Part shown: one piece after another, positions 1-5,155 of the stretch
How positions within the stretch are numbered: the stretch's first letter is position 1
Layout: each line of letters opens with the position of its first letter
Assembly: GCA_020723225.1 (NCBI GenBank)
Contig: DYJG01000152.1
Span: 1-6,511 of the forward strand
Source: Desulfobacca acetoxidans
GTDB lineage: Bacteria; Desulfobacterota; Desulfobaccia; Desulfobaccales; 0-14-0-80-60-11
DNA: 6,511 bases
Direction: 5' to 3'
The notes under the pieces: generated by a model
What the model was told of the DNA's origin: nothing
What the model saw: the letters and a program-made list of their open reading frames with translations, nothing else
The model's database searches: none
Program-made: the position numbers and the translations under genes

Positions 1-872
1 AGTTCATGAACTGGCCCGGCGGCATCCTCACCGATTCCGGTGGTTACCAGATCTTCAGCCTGGCGCCGCTGCGCAAGATTACCGAAGAAGGGGTGCATTT
101 CCGCTCCCACCTGGACGGCTCCAGCCATTTCCTCACCCCGGAAAAGGTGGTGGAGCTGCAGTTGGCCATGGGCGCGGATATCATGGTCTGCCTGGACGAA
201 TGCCCCGGTTATCCGGCCCCGGAGGAGGAGGTGCGCCGGGCCGCGGACCTGACCTTAAGATGGGCCAAGCGCTGCCTGGAGGCCCGGGGCGGCGCGGCCG
301 CGCCCCTTTTCGCGGTGGTTCAGGGGGGGATGATTCCCGAACTCCGCCGGGAGCAGGCCCAGGCCTTCAGGGAGCTTAATTTCGACGGCTATTGCCTGGG
401 GGGCTTGAGCGTCGGCGAAGACAAAGACATGATGTTGGCCATGGTGGAGGCCACCACTCCGGAGCTGCCCGAGAACAAACCCCGCTACCTGATGGGTGTC
501 GGGACCCCGGAGGATTTGGTGGAGGCGGTGGCCCGGGGGGTGGACATGTTCGACTGCGTGCTGCCCACCAGAAACGGCAGAAACGGCATGGCCTTCACCG
601 CGGCCGGGAAGGTGGTGGTAAAAAACGCGGCCTTCGCCCGGGACCCCCGGCCCCTGGAGGAGGAGTGCGGCTGCTACACCTGCCGCCGTTATTCCCGGGC
701 CTATTTGCGCCACCTTTATCTTTCCCGGGAAATTCTCTGCTATCGCCTTTTAACTCTGCATAATTTATATTACTATCTGCACCTGATGGCGGACATGCGC
801 GCGGCCGTGGCCGCGGGCCGCTTCGCCGCGTTCCGCCGTGAGTTTTACGATAAACGAGAGGGAGGTAACTAA
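1..872 (+). CDS. tgt: Queuine/preQ1 tRNA-ribosyltransferase (Tgt), 5'-truncated by the window
   Basis: Tgt exchanges the wobble guanine-34 of GUN-anticodon tRNAs for preQ1 in queuosine synthesis, in the cytoplasm. Counting from the Met codon at 6 (an internal Met of the family's FMNWPG segment, not the true start), the TDSGGYQ loop gives the general-base Asp at residue 10. LDECP follows at about residue 63, and FDCVLPTR gives the nucleophile Asp at 183. The zinc site is CxCxxC (221, 223, 226) plus His252 in LHNLYYYL. The spacings nucleophile-to-first-Cys (38) and last-Cys-to-His (26) match the Zymomonas mobilis enzyme as I recall it (D280, C318, C320, C323, H349). Roughly 90-95 N-terminal residues lie outside the window; the reading frame is open to base 3. 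The gene ends in TAA at 870-872, two bases before the yajC start, so the two are probably co-transcribed. Identification is very secure. Confidence 0.97.
   Translation, partial: FMNWPGGILTDSGGYQIFSLAPLRKITEEGVHFRSHLDGSSHFLTPEKVVELQLAMGADIMVCLDECPGYPAPEEEVRRAADLTLRWAKRCLEARGGAAAPLFAVVQGGMIPELRREQAQAFRELNFDGYCLGGLSVGEDKDMMLAMVEATTPELPENKPRYLMGVGTPEDLVEAVARGVDMFDCVLPTRNGRNGMAFTAAGKVVVKNAAFARDPRPLEEECGCYTCRRYSRAYLRHLYLSREILCYRLLTLHNLYYYLHLMADMRAAVAAGRFAAFRREFYDKREGGN
859..866 (+). promoter_or_regulatory. Shine-Dalgarno site of yajC
   Basis: AGGGAGGT lies inside the last codons of tgt, with GGAGG at 861-865, nine bases before the GTG at 875. This strong site supports the GTG start and implies translational linkage of yajC to the end of tgt. 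Confidence 0.75.
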
Positions 873-874
873 GC

Positions 875-1183
875 GTGGTTAATTGGGCACATGCCGCAGC
901 TCCGGGAGGTGGAGCTGAGAGCCCCATGTGGACCTTTATGGCCCCCATGGTCTTGATGGTGGTGATTTTCTATTTCCTGCTGATCAGGCCCCAACAGAAA
1001 AAAGCCAAAGAACACCGCAACTTTTTGGAAAACCTGAAGAAGGGCGACCGGATCATCACCACCGGCGGTCTCTGCGGGGAAATCGTCAACATCCAGGACC
1101 AGGTCCTGACCGTGGAAATTGCCGATAAAGTGCGGGTGGAAGTGGGACGGCCGTATATTGCCGGGTTTGCACCCAAGAAATAG
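875..1183 (+). CDS. yajC: Preprotein translocase accessory subunit YajC
   Basis: YajC is a small inner-membrane protein that associates with SecD-SecF and assists SecYEG-dependent export. The 102-residue product has the family architecture. A short Gly/Ala-rich N-terminus (residues 5-14) leads into one transmembrane helix at about 19-37. The diagnostic IRPQQKKAKEH follows (37-47), then the soluble domain with NLKKGDRIITTGGLCGEI (about 54-71), corresponding to the family's GD-x-V-x-T-x-GG-hx-G motif. Length is typical (about 85-115). The start is GTG, chosen because a strong Shine-Dalgarno lies nine bases upstream. It sits directly after tgt, the usual neighbour. In many bacteria secD and secF come next; here a repeat-filled spacer and a dynamin-like gene follow, so secDF is either elsewhere or displaced. 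Very secure call. Confidence 0.96.
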   Translation: MVNWAHAAAPGGGAESPMWTFMAPMVLMVVIFYFLLIRPQQKKAKEHRNFLENLKKGDRIITTGGLCGEIVNIQDQVLTVEIADKVRVEVGRPYIAGFAPKK

Positions 1184-1225
1184 TGAGCAGTAAGCAGTGA
1201 GCAGTGAGCAGTAAGCAGTAAGCAG
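1184..1225 (+). repeat. Tandem heptamer array, six TRAGCAG units
   Basis: Immediately after the yajC stop codon come six contiguous 7-bp units: TGAGCAG at 1184, 1198 and 1205, and TAAGCAG at 1191, 1212 and 1219. The only variation is G/A at position 2. The last base overlaps the start of the palindrome that follows. The same word appears inverted at 1318-1345. Confidence 0.93.
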
Positions 1226-1283
1226 TAGGGGCAAACCTTGTGTTCCCCCTGGACGTTGGGCGAACACAAGAGTTCGCCTCTAC
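1225..1283. repeat. Palindromic REP/MITE-like element
   Basis: Left arm 1225-1249 begins GTAGGGGCAAACCTTGTG. Right arm 1258-1283, read in reverse complement, begins GTAGAGGCGAACTCTTGTG. They match at about 22 of 25 positions with one single-base gap, around an 8-base loop (1250-1257). As RNA or single-stranded DNA this would be a strong hairpin. It is not followed by a T-tract on the + strand (GAAAAAAA follows), so it is not a standard intrinsic terminator for yajC. The GTAGGGGC...GCCTCTAC ends resemble dispersed intergenic palindromes seen in many environmental bacterial genomes; that resemblance is from memory and not verified. Confidence 0.85.
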
Positions 1284-1317
1284 GAAAAAAACCTTTCACG
1301 ACGAATTGCTTGTATTT

Positions 1318-1345
1318 CTGCTCACTGCTCACAGCTCACTGCTCA
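1318..1345 (-). repeat. Inverted heptamer array, four CTGCTCA-type units
   Basis: CTGCTCA occurs at 1318, 1325 and 1339, with the variant CAGCTCA at 1332. CTGCTCA is the exact reverse complement of TGAGCAG in the array at 1184-1225. Degenerate units (TAGTTCA, CTACTCA) seem to continue to about 1364. The two arrays flank the palindrome at 1225-1283 as long, loosely matched inverted repeats. Between palindrome and array (1284-1317) I see nothing recognisable. Confidence 0.88.
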
Positions 1346-1392
1346 CAATTTAGTTCACTACTCACAGTTTTCACTTTTGCCAAGCTGTAACG

Positions 1393-1398
1393 AAAAGG
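1393..1398 (+). promoter_or_regulatory. Probable ribosome binding site of the dynamin-like gene
   Basis: AAAAGG lies seven bases before the ATG at 1406. It is a modest Shine-Dalgarno that supports this start. The ten bases AGGTAACTAA (1396-1405) also occur before yajC at 863-872. Confidence 0.5.
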
Positions 1399-1405
1399 TA
1401 ACTAA

Positions 1406-3628
1406 ATGACCCAGGGCCGGCCCCAGGAAGCCTTAATCCAGGAGATCGTCCGGTTGCAAGAGATGGCCCGGGAATGGGCCCGCCTCTTTCCCCAGGCCGC
1501 GTCCCAGGGGGAACACTGGCTGAAGGTCCTAGACGAGGTCCGGGGCCACGTCTCTGAAGAGACCTGCCGCCTGGCGGTGGTGGGCGCGGTGAAATCCGGC
1601 AAGAGCACGGCTATTAACGCGCTCCTGGGCCGGGATCTACTGAAGCGGGGCGCGGGCATCCTCACCGCCATGGTGACCCGCATCCAGCCCGGGGTTGAGC
1701 CCCGGGCGGTCCTGAAGTTCAAGGAATGGCCGGAAATCAACGGCGAGATCAACCGGGCTTTGGGCCTGCTCCCGGTTTCCCGCCTCAAGGAACGGGCCGC
1801 GCCTTTGGATTTGCAGCAGGCCGCGGACCGGGAGTTGTTGTTCCAGGTGCTGGGGGAAGCCCAGCAGGAGGACATCTGGACCGAAGGCAGCCTGGACCCC
1901 AACTATCTCCTTCTGAAATCCTACTTAGAAGGGTTTGACCAGGTCCAGGGATTCCTCCGGTCCGCCAATGTCCTGTCCCTGGCCGGCCCGGACCTGGCCC
2001 GCCACCGGGAAATGGTGACCCGGGAGGCCACCGCGGTTTTCTTAAAAAACGTGCTCCTCACCATACCCTTCCCCTGGACGGCTGCGGGACTGGAGTTCGG
2101 GGACTGCCAGGGCAGCGACTCCCCCATCCCCCAACACCTGGCCCAGGTGCTGGCCTACCTGGTGAAATGCGACCTGGCGCTTTATGTCGTCAGTTCCCGG
2201 GTGGGCCTGCGCCAGGCGGATTTTCAGTTCCTGGGGGAGCTAAATAGGATGGGGCTGGTCCCCCACCTGCATTTCATCCTCAATCTGGATTTGGGGGAAC
2301 ATGCCTCCCTGGAGGAGACCCGGCAGATCCGGGACCGGGTGGCCCGGGAACTGGCCCCCTGGCAGCCGGAGCCCCGGGTTTATGCCTTTTCCGCCCTGAA
2401 GCTCCTTCTGGACCGCCGCCGCAGCCGGGGAGAAACCCTGGACCAGAGGGAGGCCGGGCTTCTGTCCGTCTGGGCCTTGGACCAGGCCGCGGCCGCCTTC
2501 TCGGAACAGGAGGCGGCCCGCTTCCAGGAAGATTTGCTGGCCGCGGTCCAACGCCTCCAGAGCCGCCGTCTGGCCGGGGGCAGCCTGTCCCAGGTGCAGA
2601 TGGTGGCCCGGGGTCTAAAGGAGCAGTTGGAACTCACCCTGGGCCTGCTGGGCCGGGACCTGGATGCCCTAAAACAGGTGGAAGGCCAGCTCCAGGCCCG
2701 GCGCCGGCCCCTGGAAGCCACCCTGGACAACCTGGACCGGACCCTGAACGGGGCCGGCATGCATCTGAAAAAGGTCCTGAAAGACCGGGTGAATTCGGTC
2801 ATGGACCGCCGCTACGGCAAGGTGGGCTCCGCCCTGACCGGCTTCATCCGGGACTATGAGCCCAACTGGGACCGGCTGCTGCTGCCGGAAGCCCCCGGCT
2901 CTTTCCGCCCCGCGCTCTACCAGCTTTTCCAGGAGTGCGTCAAAGAGCTGACCCATTACGTCACTGCCGAAGCCAACGTCTCCCTGGTGGAATTTATCCG
3001 GGAACAGGAAGACTGGCTGCGGAGCGAACTGGTCCGGGTGGAGACGCCGTTACTTCTCTCCCTTCAGGACGCCCTGACCCTTTATTACCGGGAGATCGAG
3101 GCCCTGGGATTTCCGGCCGCGGCCCCGGCCCTGGAAATGGCCGCCCCCCCCAGGCCGTCGAGCCTGGAGGTGCCGCTGCTGAATCTCCAATTGGACCCCG
3201 GCTGGTGGCTGGACGCCGAAGTCTGGGTGCGCTCCGGCGCGGGTTTCCTGGAGCGCTACTGGGAAGCCCTGAAACGCCGCCTGGGTTTGAAAAACGAAGC
3301 GGACCCCAGGCAGCAACTGCTCCGGGACCTGGGGAGGGCCCTGAAGTCCGTCAAAGGATGGCTCCTGGAGCAGGTGAAGGTCCAGGTCATCGATTACGAA
3401 GAACGCCTGAAGTTCCAATACTTCCTGCCGCTGGTGGACCAGTGGCTCAAGCAGCAGGAAACCGGGCTGGCCAACACCATGAGATCGCTCATCACCGACC
3501 TGGAAGGGGTGGCCGGGTCCATGCAGTTGGCGGAGGAGGAACGCGCCGCCCGGTGCCAGCGGCTGGAGGAGCTGTTGCCCCAGGCTAAGAACATAGAAAC
3601 GCAACTGGAGGAGATGCGGCGAAGTTGA
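1406..3628 (+). CDS. Dynamin-like large GTPase (bacterial dynamin family)
   Basis: This 740-residue protein has an N-terminal dynamin-type GTPase domain and a long helical C-terminal part. The P-loop (G1) is GAVKSGKST at 60-68 and the likely switch I Thr is in ILTAMVTRI (85-93). The G3 DxxG is DCQG at 233-236, after the beta strand GLEFG. The G4 position reads ILNLDLGE (about 291-298) instead of a clean N/TKxD, and FSALKLL at 328-334 resembles G5. Residues about 365-450 and 674-740 are rich in Leu/Glu/Arg/Gln and likely form coiled coils or a helical stalk. A Pro/Ala-rich hinge lies near 568-590. I see no signal peptide or obvious transmembrane helix, so any membrane contact would be peripheral or through an amphipathic helix. 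By family, it may bind or remodel membrane using GTP; the cellular role is not identifiable here. It is preceded by 222 bp and followed by 252 bp of repeat-filled spacer, so it is probably transcribed on its own. Family call is firm; function is open. Confidence 0.88.
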   Translation: MTQGRPQEALIQEIVRLQEMAREWARLFPQAASQGEHWLKVLDEVRGHVSEETCRLAVVGAVKSGKSTAINALLGRDLLKRGAGILTAMVTRIQPGVEPRAVLKFKEWPEINGEINRALGLLPVSRLKERAAPLDLQQAADRELLFQVLGEAQQEDIWTEGSLDPNYLLLKSYLEGFDQVQGFLRSANVLSLAGPDLARHREMVTREATAVFLKNVLLTIPFPWTAAGLEFGDCQGSDSPIPQHLAQVLAYLVKCDLALYVVSSRVGLRQADFQFLGELNRMGLVPHLHFILNLDLGEHASLEETRQIRDRVARELAPWQPEPRVYAFSALKLLLDRRRSRGETLDQREAGLLSVWALDQAAAAFSEQEAARFQEDLLAAVQRLQSRRLAGGSLSQVQMVARGLKEQLELTLGLLGRDLDALKQVEGQLQARRRPLEATLDNLDRTLNGAGMHLKKVLKDRVNSVMDRRYGKVGSALTGFIRDYEPNWDRLLLPEAPGSFRPALYQLFQECVKELTHYVTAEANVSLVEFIREQEDWLRSELVRVETPLLLSLQDALTLYYREIEALGFPAAAPALEMAAPPRPSSLEVPLLNLQLDPGWWLDAEVWVRSGAGFLERYWEALKRRLGLKNEADPRQQLLRDLGRALKSVKGWLLEQVKVQVIDYEERLKFQYFLPLVDQWLKQQETGLANTMRSLITDLEGVAGSMQLAEEERAARCQRLEELLPQAKNIETQLEEMRRS

Positions 3629-3631
3629 AGA

Positions 3632-3666
3632 TTAGCTGTCAGCTTTCAGCGGTCAGCTTTCAGCTA
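3632..3666 (+). repeat. Left heptamer array of the fold-back element (five units)
   Basis: Five contiguous 7-bp units begin three bases after the stop codon of the dynamin-like gene: TTAGCTG, TCAGCTT, TCAGCGG, TCAGCTT, TCAGCTA. They pair with the equally long inverted array at 3808-3842. Confidence 0.88.
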
Positions 3667-3807
3667 AATACCAAGTTGCGGTCAGAAGGATTTTAAATAT
3701 GCTTTCATTCTGAACGCGGCGAAGTTAAGCGAAGAATATTGATTCTTCCTTACCGCTCGGAATATTATTTCCCTCAATTGACCTGCACCTTGGCAAAAGA
3801 ATTTGTC

Positions 3808-3842
3808 TTAGCTGAAAGCTGATAGCTGATAGCTGAAAGCTT
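3808..3842 (-). repeat. Right heptamer array of the fold-back element (five units)
   Basis: Five contiguous 7-bp units: TTAGCTG, AAAGCTG, ATAGCTG, ATAGCTG, AAAGCTT. AAAGCTGA is the reverse complement of TCAGCTTT in the left array. Unit number and total length are identical on both sides. Confidence 0.88.
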
Positions 3843-3866
3843 TACTCCCACGACCTTCCAGAACAC

Positions 3867-3873
3867 AGAAGGG
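3867..3873 (+). promoter_or_regulatory. Shine-Dalgarno site of dprA
   Basis: AGAAGGG lies seven bases before the ATG at 3881, supporting that start. It is located just outside the fold-back element. Confidence 0.6.
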
Positions 3874-3880
3874 TACCGCC

Positions 3881-4993
3881 ATGACCGAGAAACTCCCCTG
3901 GCTCGCCCTCCGCGCCATCCCCGGGGTGGGGCTGGTCCTGTTCCAGCGCCTGGTGGAGGCCTTCGGATCTCCGGCCGCGGTTTTCGAGGCCGGGACCCCG
4001 GAGTTGCGGTCCATCAAGGGGGTCACCCCGGCCATTGCCAAAGCCGTCACTTCCTTTAGGGATTGGGACCGGGTGGAAGCGCAGATTTCCCGGCTGACGG
4101 CTGCGGGCGCAGAAGTTTTAACCCAGGACGATCCCCGGTTTCCCCCCCGGCTCAAGGATATTCCCTATGCCCCGCCATATCTCTTTATCCGCGGCACGCT
4201 CGAGCCGGAGGACGACCGGGCCGTGGCCCTGGTGGGCACCAGGGCCGCCAGCTACTACGGCCTGAAGACCTGCCGCCGCCTGGCCGGGACCCTGGCGGCC
4301 AGGGGCTGGCGGGTGGTGAGCGGCCTGGCCCGGGGCATCGACACCGCGGCCCATCAGGGGGCCCTGGAAAATAACGGCCGCACCCTGGCGGTCCTGGGCT
4401 GCGGCCTGGACGTGGTCTATCCCCCGGAAAACAAAAAACTCTATCAGCAGATTCCCGCACAGGGGGCCTTGATCAGCGAATTCCCCCTGGGCACGCCGCC
4501 GGAGGGCCGCAATTTCCCGGTGCGCAACCGCCTCATCAGCGGCCTCTCCTGGGCCGTGGTGGTGGTGGAGGCGGGAGATAAGAGCGGCACCCATATCACC
4601 GTGCAGTACGCCCTGGACCAGGGCCGGGAGGTGCTGGCCGTGCCGGGGCCGGTGGACTCCCCCACCAGCATCGGCCCCCACCGCCTCATCCAGCAGGGGG
4701 CCAAGCTGGTCCACGAAGTGGGGGACATCCTCCAGGAACTCCCCCGGCTGGCCGCAAGGCCGCCCGCTCCCCGGCCCGCCGCGGTTTCCGAAGCCGCGGT
4801 CTCCGAAGCCCCGCCCCTCCCCCGGCCGCAGGACCCTCTTCTGCCCTTCCTGGGCTCGGACCCGGTGCAGTTGGAGGAACTGGTGCAGGCCTCGGCTCTC
4901 CCAGCCGGGGAAGTAATGAGCCGCCTCACCATGCTGGAACTCCAGGGGTTGATCAAGGAACTGCCGGGGAAGTGGTTTGTGTTGGATGGATAG
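3881..4993 (+). CDS. dprA: DNA-processing protein DprA (Smf)
   Basis: DprA binds incoming single-stranded DNA during natural transformation and loads RecA on it. The gene is also common in bacteria not known to be competent. The 370-residue protein has the full family layout. A helix-hairpin-helix/SAM-like N-terminus carries IPGVG (13-17) and IKGVT (45-49). The Rossmann-like DNA-binding domain runs from about 80 to 290, with LVGTRAASYYG (117-127), SGLARGIDTAAHQGAL (147-162), LGCGLDVVYPPEN (172-184), ISEFPLG (198-204), FPVRNRLISGLS (212-223), EAGDKSGTHIT (230-240) and ALDQGREVLAVPG (244-256). A Pro/Ala-rich linker (about 290-320) with a duplicated AVSEA block leads to a C-terminal winged-helix DML1-like domain ending at 370. 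The usual SGSLIT reads SGTHIT here, a mild variation. The start is ATG with AGAAGGG seven bases upstream. It is flanked by repeat-filled spacers on both sides, so probably monocistronic. Very secure. Confidence 0.97.
   Translation: MTEKLPWLALRAIPGVGLVLFQRLVEAFGSPAAVFEAGTPELRSIKGVTPAIAKAVTSFRDWDRVEAQISRLTAAGAEVLTQDDPRFPPRLKDIPYAPPYLFIRGTLEPEDDRAVALVGTRAASYYGLKTCRRLAGTLAARGWRVVSGLARGIDTAAHQGALENNGRTLAVLGCGLDVVYPPENKKLYQQIPAQGALISEFPLGTPPEGRNFPVRNRLISGLSWAVVVVEAGDKSGTHITVQYALDQGREVLAVPGPVDSPTSIGPHRLIQQGAKLVHEVGDILQELPRLAARPPAPRPAAVSEAAVSEAPPLPRPQDPLLPFLGSDPVQLEELVQASALPAGEVMSRLTMLELQGLIKELPGKWFVLDG
4781..4810 (+). repeat. 15-bp in-frame tandem duplication in the dprA linker
   Basis: GCGGTTTCCGAAGCC (4781-4795) is followed directly by GCGGTCTCCGAAGCC (4796-4810), with one mismatch. 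It encodes AVSEA twice (residues 301-310) in the flexible linker between the Rossmann and winged-helix domains, where length change is likely tolerated. Confidence 0.9.
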
Positions 4994-5032
4994 ATCGGGG
5001 TATCCATAGAGAAAGGTTCTTAATACCTGGGT

Positions 5033-5125
5033 AAAAAGGGGAAAAGGGGAAGAGGGAAAAAGGGAAAAGACAAGGGAAATAGCTTTCAACCCCTTTTTCC
5101 CTTTTCACCTTTTCACCTTTTCCCC
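5033..5125. repeat. Purine/pyrimidine inverted octamer arrays
   Basis: After dprA, a purine array (5033-5069) contains AAAAGGGG at 5034 and 5042, then the variants AAGAGGG (5050) and AAAAAGGG (5057). It faces a pyrimidine array of four exact 8-bp steps: TTTTTCCC (5094), TTTTCACC (5102), TTTTCACC (5110) and TTTTCCCC (5118). The two sides are complementary enough to form a long G:C/A:U stem, allowing G:U pairs, around a short centre (about 5070-5089). Each side is nearly strand-pure purine or pyrimidine. This fills most of the 162-bp gap. The stem could reduce read-through from dprA, but it lacks the compact stem plus terminal U-run of a standard terminator. Confidence 0.82.
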
Positions 5126-5138
5126 TAAACTAACCCCC

Positions 5139-5145
5139 GAGAGAG
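5139..5145 (+). promoter_or_regulatory. Weak ribosome binding site of the SNase-like gene
   Basis: GAGAGAG lies ten bases before the ATG at 5156. It is a weak Shine-Dalgarno, but it is the only purine-rich tract at suitable distance and lies outside the repeat. Confidence 0.4.
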
Positions 5146-5155
5146 AAACAAACCC

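Larger units (their letters stand above)
3632..3842. repeat. Large imperfect fold-back palindrome filling the spacer before dprA
   Basis: Three nested inverted repeats share one centre. Outer: heptamer arrays 3632-3666 and 3808-3842, 35 bp each. Middle: TACCAAGTTGCGGTCA (3669-3684) against TGACCTGCACCTTGGCA (3779-3795), which in reverse complement is TGCCAAGGTGCAGGTCA. Inner: ATTCTGAACG...GAAGAAT (3707-3737) against ATTCTTC...CGGAAT (3742-3763), with a perfect 7-bp stem GAAGAAT/ATTCTTC around the loop ATTG (3738-3741). The left inner arm carries about eight extra bases relative to the right. The AT-rich stretches between (3685-3706 and 3764-3778) are also loosely complementary. No open reading frame or transposase is inside, so it looks like a non-autonomous mobile or REP-type element. 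It accounts for most of the 252-bp gap. Confidence 0.82.

Noticed and set aside
1225..1290. Intrinsic terminator after yajC
   Set aside because: The stem is strong but is followed by an A-run rather than a T-run on the + strand; the A-run sits on the wrong side to terminate + strand transcription.
869..1332. Minus-strand reading frames across yajC and the first spacer with a repeated LLTAYCS-type peptide
   Set aside because: The peptide repeat arises only because three 7-bp units make seven codons. The frames run antisense to yajC, with no ribosome site or recognisable domain.
1184..1345. Possible CRISPR array because of short repeats
   Set aside because: Units are 7 bp and contiguous, without unique spacers of constant length, and there are no cas genes.
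2935..3588. 217-codon + strand frame overlapping the dynamin-like gene
   Set aside because: Gly/Pro/Arg-rich out-of-frame translation of a convincing CDS, with no motif.
1406..3628. Defence-type dynamin system with a partner gene
   Set aside because: No second dynamin, nuclease effector or other defence gene is adjacent; dprA and tgt/yajC are housekeeping, so a defence role is not supported by the window.
3778..3806. Sigma-70-like promoter for dprA (TTGACC as -35)
   Set aside because: TTGACC falls within the inverted repeat, and no reasonable TATAAT-like hexamer lies 16-18 bases downstream; not supportable.
3629..3880. Small RNA or riboswitch upstream of dprA
   Set aside because: The structure is explained by a fold-back repeat; no known riboswitch core is recognisable, and no promoter or terminator bounds it.
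4118..5089. 323-codon minus-strand reading frame opposite dprA
   Set aside because: It is a shadow of GC-rich dprA codons; composition is low-information (Gly, Pro, Arg, Ala, His rich), and it begins inside the purine/pyrimidine repeat.
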